NCBI GenBank assembly: GCA_947561585.1 | Contig: CANNZV010000502.1 | Location: 664,454-728,453, forward strand | Direction: 5' to 3' | DNA length: 64,000 nucleotides | From: Caprella mutica | Lineage: Eukaryota; Arthropoda; Malacostraca; Amphipoda; Caprellidae | Shown: positions 1-12,649 of the stretch, one piece after another | Position numbering within the stretch: the first letter of the stretch is position 1 | How the letters are laid out: every line of letters begins with the position of its first letter | Made by a program: the position numbers and the translations under genes | The notes under the pieces: generated by a model | Seen by the model: the letters and a program-made list of their open reading frames with translations, nothing else | Told to the model about the DNA's origin: nothing | The model's database searches: none

Positions 1-425
1 TGTCTACAGGCCTTATTATTTACAGTATCTACAGGCCTCATCATCTACAGTGTCTACAGGCCTTACTATCTACAGTGTCTACAGGCCTCATCAACTACAG
101 TGTCTACAGGCCTCATTATCTACAGTGTCTACAGGCTTCATCATCTACAGTGTCTACAGGCCTCATCATCTACAGTGTCTACAGGCCTCATCATCTACAG
201 TGTCTACAGGCCTCATCATCTACAGTGTCTACAGGCCTCATCATCTACAGTGTCTACAGGCCTCATCATCTACAGTGTCTACAGGCCTCATCATCTACAG
301 TGTCTACAGGCCTCATCATCTACAGTGTCTACAGGCCTCATCATCTACAGTGTCTACAGGCCTCATCAACTACAGTGTCTACAGGCCTCATCATCAACCG
401 TAAATACAGGCCTCTTTATCAACCA
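1..425. repeat. 25-bp tandem array, truncated by the window edge
   Basis: About 17 head-to-tail copies of a 25-bp unit built from CTACAGTGTCTACAGG followed by CCTCATCAT. It starts before the window and decays near 400-425. The unit is the reverse complement of the unit in the large array at 44755-49745. Because 25 is not a multiple of 3 and the unit lacks stops, all three forward frames stay open; these are not genes. Confidence 0.97.
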
Positions 426-1190
426 TATCTCCATTCAGTTGAAGTCCTCCAGACATTGCAATGTACACGAAAATCCCTTGGTTATGAACTGTGACCGCAA
501 CTGGCGATATCGGCCGTTAGCGCTAAGCCACTCGTGAGAGGCTCACCGTATGATACTTCTCAAGATGGGGTCAATTTGGAACAGAAATGAGCTGCATTTC
601 CAAGCCAGAAGACTCCATTCGTTCCAAAGACTGACCTCTCGTGTCTTCAAGTAGTGGAACAATAATCACTAGAGAGGACTTTGGTGATTATGATTTTATC
701 AGATTTGGTAGATAAATAAAGTAAATAATATCTTAAAGTTTCATAGTCAGATATTGCATTAACTAATAAATATCTTTATTTATTACAAATCTGAAAACGA
801 GTGTAAGAATATTTAGGAATAACAATTTCAACCTCAATATCTCCAAGCAGCGGACATTTTCGTTTCACAAACCAATAACATAAGTTAACAAAATCCTAAA
901 CATTTTGAAATTGCACTTTCAAATATTTAGTACAGCAATAAGATATCGGACTGTAAATTAATGCAAAGTCATGTTCTATTGGAATATATTGCACATCTTT
1001 TTCCAAACGCAGTACCTTTTAGTTCTAATACCAGGCGGCATAAATTGTAGCCACTTTAAGAGTTAATTTTAGAGTCTGCGCTACCATGGCTCATAATTCC
1101 AGCACGAAAAGAACTTTGAAACGAGAATTGCCAGGAATTGTTGCCATATTCCCTCGTGAGAATCTAGCGGGATTCTTTTTACCTATCATG
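426..1190. other. Unique AT-rich spacer
   Basis: Non-repetitive sequence between two arrays. I see no gene, RNA or mobile-element signature. The last bases (GGAAGTGTTGCCATCTGAC, near 1191) already match the core of the next array. Confidence 0.6.
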
Positions 1191-3331
1191 GAAGTGTTGC
1201 CATCTGACTTTTTGTGACTGCAGTGTTGCCATCTGACTTTTATGTGACTGCAGTGTTGCCATGATACTTTTATGTGACTGCAGTGTTGTCATCTGACTTT
1301 TATACGACTGCAGTGTTGCCATCTGACTTTTTGTGACTGCAGTGTTGCCATCAGACTTTTATGCGACTGCAGTGTTGCCATCTGACTTTTATGTGACTGC
1401 AGTGTTGGCATCGGACTTTTTGTGACTGCAGTGTTGCCATCAGACTTTTATGTGACTGCAGTGTTGCCATCGGACTTTTTGTGACTGCAGTGTTGCCATA
1501 AGACTTTTATGCGACTGCAGTGTTGCCATCAGACTTTTATGCGACTGCAGTGTTGCCATCGGACTTTTTGTGACTGCAGTGTTGCCATCGGACTTTTTGT
1601 GACTGCAGTGTTGCCATCAGACTTTTATGCGACTGCAGTGTTGCCATCTGACTTTTATGTGACTGCAGTGTTGCCATCTGACTTTTATGTGACTGCAGTG
1701 TTGCCATCGGACTTTTTGTGACTGCAGTGTTCCAATCGGACTTTTTGTGACTGCAGTGTTGCCATCTGACTTTTATGTGACTGCAGTGTTGCCATCAGAC
1801 TTTTATGCGACTGCAGTGTTGCCATCGGACTTTTTGTGACTGCAGTGTTGCCATCGGACTTTCTGTGACTGCAGTGTTGCCAACTGACTTTTATGTGACT
1901 GCAGTGTTACCATCGGACTTTTTGTGACTGCAGTGTTGCCATCAGACTTTTATGTGACTGCAGTGTTGCCATCAGACTTTTATGCGACTGCAGTGTTGCC
2001 ATCGGACTTTTTGTGACTGCAGTGTTGCCATCGGACTTTTTGTGACTGCAGTGTTGCCATCAGACTTTTATGCGACTGCAGTGTTGCCATCTGACTTTTA
2101 TGTGACTGCAGTGTTGCCATCAGACTTTTATGCGACTGCAGTGTTGCCATCGGACTTTTTGTGACAGCAGTGTTGCCATCGGACTTTTTGTGACTGCAGT
2201 GTTGCCATCTGACTTTTATGTGACTGCAGTGTTGCCATCAGACTTTTATGTGACTGCAGTGTTGCCATCGGACTTTATGTGACTGCAGTGTTGCCATCGG
2301 ACTTTTTGTGACTGCAGTGTTGCCATCTGACTTTTATGTGACTGCAGTGTTGCCATCAGACTTTTATGCGACTGCAGTGTTGCCATCGGACTTTTTGTGA
2401 CTGCAGTGTTGCCATCGGACTTTTTGTGACTGCAGTGTTGCCATCTGACTTTTATGTGACTGCAGTGTTACCATCGGACTTTTTGTGACTGCAGTGTTGC
2501 CATCAGACTTTTATGTGACTGCAGTGTTGCCATCAGACTTTTATGCGACTGCAGTGTTGCCATCGGACTTTTTGTGACTGCAGTGTTGCCATCGGACTTT
2601 TTGTGACTGCAGTGTTGCCATCGGACTTTTTGTGACTGCAGTGTTGCCATCTGACTTTTATGTGACTGCAGTGTTGCCATCAGACTTTTATGCGACTGCA
2701 GTGTTGCCATCGGACTTTTTGTGACTGCAGTGTTGCCATCGGACTTTTTGTGACTGCAGTGTTGCCATCTGACTTTTATGTGACTGCAGTGTTACCATCG
2801 GACTTTTTGTGACTGCAGTGTTGCCATCAGACTTTTATGTGACTGCAGTGTTGCCATCAGACTTTTATGCGACTGCAGTGTTGCCATCGGACTTTTTGTG
2901 ACTGCAGTGTTGCCATCGGACTTTTTGTGACTGCAGTGTTGCCATCAGACTTTTATGCGACTGCAGTGTTGCCATCTGACTTTTATGTGACTGCAGTGTT
3001 GCCATCAGACTTTTATGCGACTGCAGTGTTGCCATCGGACTTTTTGTGACTGCAGTGTTGCCATCGGACTTTTTGTGACTGCAGTGTTGCCATCTGACTT
3101 TTATGTGACTGCAGTGTTGCCATCAGACTTTTATGTGACTGCAGTGTTGCCATCGGACTTTATGTGACTGCAGTGTTGCCATCGGACTTTTTGTGACTGC
3201 AGTGTTGCCATCTGACTTTTATGTGACTGCAGTGTTGCCATCGGACTTTTTGTGACTGCAGTGTTGCCATCTGACTTTTATGTGACTGCAGTGTTGCCAT
3301 CGGACTTTTATGCGACTGCAGTGTTGCCATA
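1191..3331. repeat. 29/30-bp tandem array with CTGCAGTGTTGCCATC core
   Basis: About 72 copies of a unit CTGCAGTGTTGCCATC plus a variable GGACTTTTTGTGA or TGACTTTTATGTGA part, giving 29- and 30-bp variants. A PstI-type CTGCAG palindrome sits in every unit. The order of variants around 1982-2164 recurs exactly at 2867-3049, an 885-bp offset of about 30 units, so larger blocks have also been duplicated. Short open frames here are repeat artefacts. Confidence 0.97.
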
Positions 3332-3501
3332 AATTTGTATTACAGGTCAATTATGCAATTCACCCTCCATATGCTTGTAGTATGGCCCTATACTTATTAT
3401 CCACTAAAATATTTTTCTGCCCTTTAACATTTATCATATTCTCAACAAACTCTTAGCAAGTATAGGCTCTACAATACAGTATTACCCAATATTTTTTTAA
3501 T

Positions 3502-6436
3502 GTTCTACAGTGTTGCTTACTCTGTTCTAAATATTCTACAGTGTTGCTTACTTAGTTTTAAATGTTCTACAGTGCTGCCCACTAAGTTTAAAAGGATCTA
3601 CAGTGTTGCTTACTTAGTTTTAAATGTTCTACAGTGCTGCCCACTAAGTTTAAAAGGATCTACAGTGTTGCTTACTTAGTTTTAAATGCTCTACAATGTT
3701 GCCCACTCAGTTTTAAATGTTCTACAGTGTTGCTTACTTAGTTTTAAATGCTCTACAGTGTTGCTTACTTAGTTTTAAATGCTCTACAATGTTGCCCACT
3801 CAGTTTTAAATGTTCTACAGTGTTGCTTACTCAGTTTTAAATGTTCTACAGTGTTGCTTACTCAGTTTTAAATGTTCTACAGTGTTGCTTACTCAGTTTT
3901 AAATGTTCTACAGTGTTGCTTACTCAGTTTTAAATGTTCTACAGTGTTGCTTACTCAGTTTTAAATGTTCTACAGTGTTGCTTACTCAGTTTTAAATGTT
4001 CTACAGTGTTGCTTACTCAGTTTTAAATGTTCTACAGTGTTGCTTACTCAGTTTTAAATGTTCTACAGTGTTGCTTACTCAGTTTTAAATGTTCTACAGT
4101 GTTGCTTACTTAGTTTTAAATGTTCTACAGTGTTGCTTACTTAGTTTTAAATGTTCTACAGTGTTGCTTACTCAGTTTTAAATGTTCTACAGTGTTGCTT
4201 ACTCAGTTTTAAATGTTCTACAGTGTTGCTTACTCGGTTTTAAATGTTCTACAGTGTTGCTTACTTAGTTTTAAATGTTCTACAGTGTTGCTTACTTAGT
4301 TTTAAATGTTCTACAGTGTTGCTTACTTAGTTTTAAATGTTCTACAGTGTTGCTTACTTAGTTTTAAATGTTCTACAGTGTTGCTTACTCAGTTTTAAAT
4401 GTTCTACAGTGTTGCTTACTTAGTTTTAAATGTTCTACAGTGTTGCTTACTTAGTTTTAAATGTTCTACAGTGTTGCTTACTTAGTTTTAAATGTTCTAC
4501 AGTGTTGCTTACTTAGTTTTAAATGTTCTACAGTGTTGCTTACTTAGTTTTAAATGTTCTACAGTGTAGCTTACTTAGTTTTAAATGTTCTACAGTGTTG
4601 CTTACTTAGTTTTAAATGTTCTACAGTGTTGCTTACTTAGTTTTAAATGTTCTACAGTGTTGCTTACTTAGTTTTAAATGTTCTACAGTGTTGCTTACTT
4701 AGTTTTAAATGTTCTACAGTGTTGCTTACTTAGTTTTAAATGTTCTACAGTGTTGCTTACTTAGTTTTAAATGTTCTACAGTGTTGCTTACTTAGTTTTA
4801 AATGTTCTACAGTGTTGCTTACTTAGTTTTAAATGTTCTACAGTGTTGCTTACTCAGTTTTAAATGTTCTACAGTGTAGCTTACTTAGTTTTAAATGCTC
4901 TACAATGTTGCCCACTCAGTTTTAAATGTTCTACAGTGTTGCTTACTCAGTTTTAAATGTTCTACAGTGTTGCTTACTCAGTTTTAAATGTTCTACAGTG
5001 TTGCTTACTCGGTTTTAAATGTTCTACAGTGTTGCTTACTTAGTTTTAAATGTTCTACAGTGTTGCTTACTTAGTTTTAAATGTTCTACAGTGTTGCTTA
5101 CTTAGTTTTAAATGTTCTACAGTGTTGCTTACTTAGTTTTAAATGTTCTACAGTGTTGCTTACTCAGTTTTAAATGTTCTACAGTGTTGCTTACTTAGTT
5201 TTAAATGTTCTACAGTGTTGCTTACTTAGTTTTAAATGTTCTACAGTGTTGCTTACTTAGTTTTAAATGTTCTACAGTGTTGCTTACTTAGTTTTAAATG
5301 TTCTACAGTGTTGCTTACTCAGTTTTAAATGTTCTACAGTGTTGCTTACTCAGTTTTAAATGTTCTACAGTGTTGCTTACTTAGTTTTAAATGTTCTACA
5401 GTGTTGCTTACTTAGTTTTAAATGTTCTACAGTGTTGCTTACTTAGTTTTAAATGTTCTACAGTGTTGCTTACTTAGTTTTAAATGTTCTACAGTGTTGC
5501 TTACTTAGTTTTAAATGTTCTACAGTGTTGCTTACTCAGTTTTAAATGTTCTACAGTGTTGCTTACTCAGTTTTAAATGTTCTACAGTGTTGCTTACTCA
5601 GTTTTAAATGTTCTACAGTGTTGCTTACTTAGTTTTAAATGTTCTACAGTGTTGCTTACTTAGTTTTAAATGTTCTACAGTGTTGCTTACTTAGTTTTAA
5701 ATGTTCTACAGTGTTGCTTACTTAGTTTTAAATGTTCTACAGTGTTGCTTACTTAGTTTTAAATGTTCTACAGTGTTGCTTACTTAGTTTTAAATGTTCT
5801 ACAGTGTTGCTTACTCAGTTTTAAATGTTCTACAGTGTCGCTTACTCAGTTTTAAATGTTCTACAGTGTTGCTTACTCAGTTTTAAATGTTCTACAGTGT
5901 TGCTTACTTAGTTTTAAATGTTCTACAGTGTTGCCCACTCAGTTTTAAATGTTCTACAGTGTTGCTTACTCAGTTTTAAATGTTCTACAGTGTTGCCCAC
6001 TCAGTTTTAAATGTTCTACAGTGTTGCTTACTCAGTTTTAAATGTTCTACAGTGTTGCTTACTCAGTTTTAAATGTTCTACAGTGTTGCCCACTTAGTTT
6101 TAAATGTTCTACAGTGTTGCTTACTTAGTTTTAAATGTTCTACAGTGTTGCCCACTCAGTTTTAAATGTTCTACAGTGTTGCTTACTTAGTTTTAAATGT
6201 TCTACAGTGTTGCTTACTCAGTTTTAAATGTTCTACAGTGTTGCTTACTCAGTTTTAAATGTTCTACAGTGTTGCTTACTCAGTTTTAAATGTTCTACAG
6301 TGTTGCTTACTTAGTTTTAAATGTTCTACAGTGTTGCTTATTCAGTTTTAAATGTTATGCAGTGTTGCCCACTCAGTTTTAAATGTTCTACAGTGTTGCC
6401 CACTAAGTTTTAAATGTTCTACAGTGTTGCCCACTA
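3502..6436. repeat. 31-bp tandem array with CTACAGTGTTGCTTAC core
   Basis: About 94 copies of a 31-bp unit: CTACAGTGTTGCTTACT, then YAGTTTTAAATGTT. Main variants are CTTACTTAG, CTTACTCAG and CCCACTCAG. The left edge is irregular and the right edge richer in the CCCAC variant. The core resembles that of the neighbouring 29/30-bp array although the rest of the unit differs. Confidence 0.97.
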
Positions 6437-6799
6437 CATTTCATACTCTTTGAAGTATTGCCGTCAATCTTTAATAAACTCTTCAATGTGTTTCTCTAAC
6501 TATTACAATCTGTTGTAGAGTCATCTAACTTCTACATAAACTTTAAATATACCCATATAGGCTTAATATAGCCAATATAGGCATCATAGTGTTGTCAGTC
6601 AGTTTTCATAGGCTCTTTAGAGTTAAAATAGTCATTTTAGAGTTGCCATACGATATCATCGTTTGTGCAGTGTTGCCAACACTTTATCGTGATATCTCCA
6701 GTGTTGCCACATATTATTATCAGTATCTCGTCCCATTGGTTCTTTTGGAGCTCATCAGAGTGTGAGGGAATATTTTAGCAATAGGGAGACCGAATAAGG
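6437..6799. other. Spacer with scattered CAGTGTTGCC-like cores
   Basis: No gene is visible. Degenerate copies of the array core occur singly (CATAGTGTTGTCAGTC near 6585, GCAGTGTTGCCAACAC near 6667, CCAGTGTTGCCACAT near 6699), either relics of an older array or seeds. Confidence 0.6.
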
Positions 6800-6828
6800 T
6801 TGTTATCTTGTCCATCATTTATTTACAG

Positions 6829-7036
6829 GCCATTTCAGGAGGAAAACTTCTTCGCAGAAATAAATTCGATGGAAGCGAAAGGAAGAATGATGGTCGGGAC
6901 TTCTTTTTTTGAGGAGGAAATGGATGAAAAGAAATTGAAGGCCATTGAAATCGAAAAGGAAACTTGGATGAAAACATCTTTTCTATTTTTGGAAATGTGT
7001 ATAGATGAGTATATAGAGAAATATTTAATTAAGTAG
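6829..7036 (+). CDS. Possible terminal exon, unrecognised protein
   Basis: An open frame of about 68 codons ending at a TAG, in GC-normal, purine-rich sequence that contrasts with its surroundings. It is preceded by a good 3' splice site: a pyrimidine-containing tract and TTTACAG at 6822-6828. The peptide is rich in Glu, Lys and Met, with an acidic stretch EEEMDEKK near its middle and no recognised domain. No upstream exon was identified and there is no ATG at the left edge. It could equally be an exon-like non-coding segment. Confidence 0.18.
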
Positions 7037-7084
7037 AAAGAACGGTGTTTTCACATTTATTAAATTCATTTTAGTTTCATTTTC

Positions 7085-7310
7085 AGAAAGTCTATTTTAA
7101 ACTTTCTTGAAGTATGTACTATCAAAGAAAAGAACATTCAACATTTTTGCCTATTTCCTACAATTTTAAAAACTTCTACAAATTTTTTATCGCGTACCCA
7201 GACCAAATTTAAAATATCTACAAGCATTGACAATGTAATGTTATTTTTGCAAATGTGAAATACTAAACAGTGTCAAACAATCAGTTACACTTTTCCTAGA
7301 CTGTTCATAT
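7085..7310 (+). repeat. Dispersed sequence carrying one copy of the 32-bp unit
   Basis: The segment contains TGTACTATCAAAGAAAAGA near 7116, matching the unit of the array at 53283-54181, followed by a right flank with landmarks TACCCAGA, TTTAAAAATAT-like sequence, CAGTTACACTTTYCTTAGA and a terminal TGT. The same landmarks follow the short array at 56107-56255. It reads as an unexpanded copy of a dispersed repeat. Confidence 0.6.
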
Positions 7311-7546
7311 CATTTCCCTGACAAACTATTAAAACTGCCTCAGCTAAAGTATAGTTTGTTCTATTTGCAGCTCTGCAGTTAGGCCAGTAATGCATTTAGG
7401 GGAGAGTAATTGGTTCTGTGTAGCAATGCAGACGCCATTCATCTGGCAAGATATGCACCGAATACAATTTGCTTAAATTACACCAGGTCTGATTGCAATA
7501 ATTAGTCACCCTCATTACTTGGCATTGTGAGGAACTGGAGGGAGAA

Positions 7547-8938
7547 GCTATTGCTAGATAGTGCTACTGTAGCTATTGCTAGACAGTGCTACTGTAGCTA
7601 TTGCTAGATAGTGCTACTGTAGCTATTGCTAAACAGTGCTACTGTAGCTATTGCTAGATAGTGCTACTGTAGCTATTGCTAGATAGTGCTACTGTAGCTA
7701 TTGCTAAACAGTGCTACTGTAGCTATTGCTAAATAGTGCTACTGTAGCTATTGCTAAATAGTACTACTGTAGCTATTGCTAGATAGTGCTACTGTAGCTA
7801 TTGCTAAACAGTGCTACTGTAGCTATTGCTAAATAGTGCTACTGTAGCTATTGCTAAATAGTACTACTGTAGCTATTGCTAAATAGTGCTACTGTAGCTA
7901 TTGCTAAATAGTGCTACTGTAGCTATTGCTAAATAGTGCTACTGTAGCTATTGCTAAATAGTACTACTGTAGCTATTGCTAAATAGTGCTACTGTAGCTA
8001 TTGCTAAATAGTGCTACTGTAGCTATTGCTAGATAGTGCTACTGTAGCTATTGCTAAATAGTGCTACTGTAGCTATTGCTAGATAGTGCTACTGTAGCTA
8101 TTGCTAAATAGTACTACTGTAGCTATTGCTAAATAGTACTACTGTAGCTATTTCTAGATAGTGCTACTGTAGCTATTGCTAAATAGCGCTACTGCAGCTA
8201 TTGCTAGATAGTGCTACTGTAGCTATTGCTAGATAGTGCTACTGTAGCTATTGCTAAATAGTGCTACTGTAGCTATTGCTAGATAGTGCTACTGTAGCTA
8301 TTGCTAAATAGCGCTACTGCAGCTATTGCTAGATAGTGCTACTGTAGCTATTGCTAGATAGTGCTACTGTAGCTATTGCTAAATAGTGCTACTGTAGCTA
8401 TTGCTAGATAGTGCTACTGCAGCTATTGCTAAATAGCGCTACTGCAGCTATTGCTAAATAGCGCTACTGTAGCTATTGCTAAATAGTGCTACTGTAGCTA
8501 TTGCTAAATAGTGCTACTGCAGCTATTGCTAAATAGCGCTACTGCAGCTATTGCTAAATAGCGCTACTGTAGCTATTGCTAAATAGTGCTACTGTAGCTA
8601 TTGCTAAATAGTGCTACTGTAGCTATTGCTAAATAGTGCTACTGCAGCTATTGCTAAATAGCGCTACTGCAGCTATTGCTAAATAGCGCTAATGCAGCTA
8701 TTGCTAGATAGTGCTACTGTAGCTATTGCTAGATAGTGCTACTGTAGCTATTGCTAAATAGTGCTACTGTAGCTATTGCTAGATAGTGCTACTGCAGCTA
8801 TTGCTAAATAGCGCTACTGCAGCTATTGCTAAATAGCGCTACTGCAGCTATTGCTAGATAGTGCTACTGTAGCTATTGTTAGATAGTGCTACTGTAGCTA
8901 TTGCTAAATAGTGCTACTGTAGCTATTGCTAAACAGAA
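7547..8938. repeat. 25-bp tandem array with GCTACTGTAGC hairpin
   Basis: About 56 copies of a 25-bp unit with GCTACTGTAGCTATTGCT and variable AGATAGT/AAATAGT/AAACAGT. GCTAC-T-GTAGC is a perfect 5-bp stem, so each unit can form a small hairpin. Variants with GCTACTGCAGC or AGCGCTACTG cluster between 8180 and 8870. Confidence 0.97.
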
Positions 8939-8940
8939 TT

Positions 8941-10190
8941 ATTGAAGCACTTGCAGGAATCATGGATACCATTTAAAAAGACGAGTTAAATAACATTTTT
9001 TTTATTTAGTACATTTATGTAGTTAGTTCGTCTAAATCTACCGTTATTATATCTTTAAGAACCAAGACCTACTCATTGCTAAAATAACACCAATTGGTAA
9101 ACAAACAGTTTGTGATATTATATAGCATCATTATACTTACATTGATAACTAAGTGATAAGTTACTGCTAAATATTACAAAGCATATCGTTGCAATTCACT
9201 TTAAAAACTCTTTGAGTAATGAAGTCAATAGTCTGAAGATGGGATTTAATTGGTAAATAATTGGATCTGAATTAATTGGCCTCTGATTGGTAATTTGAAG
9301 TCTTTGCTTTTTGAGAATTATTCTGAAGATAATCAATTGCAGCCTTTGATAGCATCAATATTGACTGATCAATAACTTGTGTTTTACATTGACCCTTCAT
9401 GTTCTTAGGTGACATATATGTCCCCTAGCTTTCAAGGGATGTGTTTGGCGCTGTTTTTTGAGATATTTTCCATAAGCAATCGGATAAATTATTTCATATA
9501 TTAGGGTACATGTGCAATGAATATATATTTTCCTTTTTTGTTATTTAATATATGCTTTCTCCGGCGATAGGTATATTAAAGAATATATCAGAAAGAATTC
9601 TTGTTTTACACCCTCGAATTTATGTAGGGTATAAAGGGGTTGAACACATATGCTTTTCAATTTGGAGTCAATGAACAATAATTTCATATGAAATACAAAC
9701 GATAATGAGTTATAGGTAATTACAAAATATATGTGATTGTTCAAAAGAAGAAAATTAACTAGAGAATCGTTAAAAAACTGTTAATCATTTTCTCACAGAT
9801 TATAATTGGCTATTACCGATTAATAAGGCTCTTAATCACTCGATTTAATCGCTCATCCGAAGATTAAGCACATCATTCATTTAATCGATAGCTTTTTATA
9901 AAGGATTTTCTTCGTATATTGCCCTGACGTTATAGGTGATTTGTTGCAATAAATCTCCGTAGACTTTAGGAGAGATTTCGGAGACTTCAACTTGTCACTG
10001 AAAATAAAATACTTCTTATCTCTTAAATATAACTAATATATAATAAACTTCGATTATACATAATAAACTTTAAATTGTGATAATTGCTTATAAATCAAAC
10101 TATGAGAAACATGACGATAAACTTTAAATTATGATGAATACTTCTTATCCCATAAAATATACTATGAACAACGAGACGATAAACTTTATA
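8941..10190. other. Unique AT-rich region without a supported gene
   Basis: Non-repetitive apart from weak ~60-bp direct repeats around 10030-10190 (ACGATAAACTTTAAATTATG and variants). The open frame at 9541-9744 on the minus strand is AT-driven and shows no family signature. Confidence 0.5.
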
Positions 10191-10192
10191 TT

Positions 10193-10222
10193 ATGGCTGT
10201 CCAATAACTCGAACCTTACCCT
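10193..10222. mobile_element. Right-end fragment of TA-flanked MITE family I
   Basis: GTCCAATAACTCGAACCTTA followed by CCCTA matches the 3' terminus of the MITE family found throughout the window. No left terminus was found, so this is a truncated copy. Confidence 0.5.
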
Positions 10223-10255
10223 AATTAGGGTACATGAAAACTAACCATTAAAAGC

Positions 10256-10528
10256 ATGTTTTCCTCATTATATCGTCTATCTAAAAACAATTCCAGTAGC
10301 AATAATATACCTTTTAGAAGAATTGTAGCATTGCCTTTGGTTGTCTTTATTCGCAAAGAAAAAGTGAGAAACTCTCCTAATTATTATCCGATCGATATTT
10401 CACTTCAGACTCAGCACTTTGGTGTACGCTATCCACCTTATTTCACCTCTAATCAACCACGACAGCTTTATAGGGAAGGTAATTCACCTTTTCTAAACAG
10501 TCTACCATCCCTTAAGAAACATATTTGA
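10256..10528 (+). CDS. Small ORF, 90 aa, unrecognised
   Basis: An ATG-initiated frame of 90 codons just right of a MITE remnant. The C-terminal half is not obviously low-complexity (Tyr, Pro, Asn, Ser and Gln mixed, for example SPNYYPIDISLQ), which is unusual for random AT-rich DNA. There is no signal peptide, domain or splice context I can defend. It may be chance, or an exon of an unseen gene. Confidence 0.12.
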   Translation: MFSSLYRLSKNNSSSNNIPFRRIVALPLVVFIRKEKVRNSPNYYPIDISLQTQHFGVRYPPYFTSNQPRQLYREGNSPFLNSLPSLKKHI

Positions 10529-11189
10529 CATGAGAATTAAAAATAACAGTTTCCCCTTAGCAAATTACAAAGCACATTGTCACAGAGCACTAACGATAAG
10601 ACTGCCGTTAAAGGGTAGTAATATAAAGACACTGTTATCAGTAGCCCTTATCAGTAGCCCTTATCAGTAGCCCTTATCAGTTACAATGGTCACTATAGTC
10701 AGGCATCCTGAGGTTTAACATCTCCGTTCAAACGGTATAATGTTGAACTAGCGGTTAGACTAATAAAATTATATAATATAATTATATAATAAAACGATTA
10801 CATATAAATCGTTTCCCTTTCTCTATGATTTGTAAAGTGATGTTATATTATTTTTACTTTATTTTTAGTCACATGAACTTTATTCGTATACAAGAGTGCT
10901 TAAGCCTCTTCCTTTTCCTCTTCTTTTGGTCTTTTAAGTACACCTCTTCATTTCCCTCTTTTTCTGAAGCACTCTTCACTGTGACGAAATGTGTCGTAGC
11001 GCAATGTGATGTAGCGCTATATACCGAAATGAGAAAAGCTTTCTAGCACTTTATGTTGTCCCCGGAGAACTTCATCAGCAATAACGATTCCAACTTCTTT
11101 TACAGCAAATTATTTTACCAGTAACTAAATTAATATCATAATGATGTAAAATAAATGACTGAAATCAATTAAATAAAATGTCTTTTATT
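10529..11189. other. AT-rich spacer with a short 13-bp repeat
   Basis: About four copies of a 13-bp unit (CAGTAGCCCTTAT) at roughly 10636-10682. The remainder is unique. The frame at 10825-11046 is hydrophobic and Phe/Ser-rich from T-rich DNA, and I do not call it a gene. Confidence 0.5.
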
Positions 11190-11418
11190 ATCTTCGCAGA
11201 TTGCAGAAGGCTATATTTTAGGCGGCATTATTTATTTAGCATCTTGTTATTCGTATAACTCAAAAGGTATTCAACCAAATTACCTAAAATTTGGTGGGAC
11301 GATTGGTCATTATCCAGGGACCTAATTATTAAATTTTGGGAGCAAACAGGTCAAAGGTCAAGGTCATTTATAAGCGGTGGCAAAGGTATGCGCTCTACGA
11401 GTGCCCGTCATCTAGTTG
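11190..11418 (+). mobile_element. Dispersed repeat E2, copy 1
   Basis: Runs from TTCGCAGATTGCAGAAGG through AATTTGGTGGGACGATTGG and GGTCAAAGGTCAAGGTCATT to GGTATGCGCTCTACGAGTGC. Two more diverged copies are at 14515-14795 (same strand) and 35607-35860 (opposite strand). From memory, sequences with GGTCAAGGTCA and TGCGCTCTACCGAGTGC occur dispersed in many invertebrate genomes; I could not check this. Confidence 0.65.
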
Positions 11419-11867
11419 AAAGAAAATACGTAAATAAATCCCAGTTATTTAAATTAATATTTATAAAAAAAAATGGTATAAAAAATTGATTCAGGTCATT
11501 TAAAATATAGTCGTTCATTTAAAATAAATACGTATATTAATTCCTAACGGTTGGTTATAATAAATAATTAAACACGAAACTGTTCACAAATCAAGTCTGT
11601 TTATACGATCGTTGTTCCTTAAAAATCGCTAATGGAACTCGAAGAATAAAATATTATAAATATTAATAATTTATATAAATTACTATATATTACCTATTCT
11701 GATTAAACTTTCATTCCTATGTTAATTTTAATAATGAATAAAGGTACATATGCTGCAAAATAAATAGAAGGAACTTTAGATTATTTCATTTATTTACATA
11801 TTATAAATAATTAGTTCGTAAATGGAATATGTGCTTATTTGGACACACTCGAAATAAATACAAACTA
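11419..11867. other. AT-rich spacer
   Basis: About 450 bases of very AT-rich unique sequence. I see nothing functional. Confidence 0.6.
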
Positions 11868-12063
11868 GGGTAAGTTACGAATTATCGGTCAGTTCCACAT
11901 CTTCGGTCACATATGAAAAAATGATATAATAATTATTATTTTCTACCCTTGATACCTGCAGGTATCATGGAATACCTAAAATAGAAATTAAATAATTATT
12001 ATAAAACAGTTTTTACTTATATGACCGAAGATGTGGAACTGACCGATAATTCGTAACTTACCC
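11868..12063. mobile_element. MITE family I, complete copy, TA flanks
   Basis: A 196-bp near-palindrome. The left end is GGGTAAGTTACGAATTATCG and the right end is its reverse complement, with inverted repeats extending over about 60 bp (CCACATCTTCGGTCA inside). It is flanked by TA on both sides, as expected for Tc1/mariner-type insertion. The centre is a smaller palindrome around CCTGCAGGTATCATGG. It encodes no protein, so it is non-autonomous. Confidence 0.88.
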
Positions 12064-12065
12064 TA

Positions 12066-12480
12066 ATAGATATATTCCAAACATTCATCAATGAATGTTT
12101 GTTTGGTAAACACAAATACAAACATTATTTTAATATCCATTTCGAATTATTTATGCATTGAATTCCATTATATCTTTAGATGCCTCTAAAATCAGTATCT
12201 GATATATTTACTTAATTTAAGTACCTGTTAATACTCAAAGAAAATTAATTAGTACATTAAGTAAATAACGAAATTGATTTGGTTTCTGTAATTAATAATC
12301 AGTAAATTATCGTTCAGGTATTTTTACCTTCCAATCATATAATTACATTTAAAATTAATATCAAACTCAATGTAAGAAATTCAAGCTGAATTAATCAATA
12401 ATAATGATCGAATTAATTTTTCTTAGTCATAAAATTTAATTCAAATTTTGATTGTAATCATGATTTTTAACTTAGCAAAA
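12066..12480. other. AT-rich spacer
   Basis: Unique AT-rich sequence between two MITEs with no gene signature. Confidence 0.6.
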
Positions 12481-12649
12481 GGGTATGTTGCAAGTTATGG
12501 TACGGTTCCACATTTTCGACCACATAAGAAAAAAACTAATAACATTATTTAACTTCCACATCAATCTCAGATAAAATGAATACGAAATTAAATAATAATT
12601 TTTTCTATGATCGAAAATGTGGAAGTGACCGATAACTCGGAACTTCCCC
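12481..12649. mobile_element. MITE family I, diverged copy
   Basis: Terminal inverted repeats with GGTTCCACATTTTCGACCA on the left and TGATCGAAAATGTGG on the right. It ends in TTCCCC rather than TTACCC, and the TA flanks are not preserved. Confidence 0.75.
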
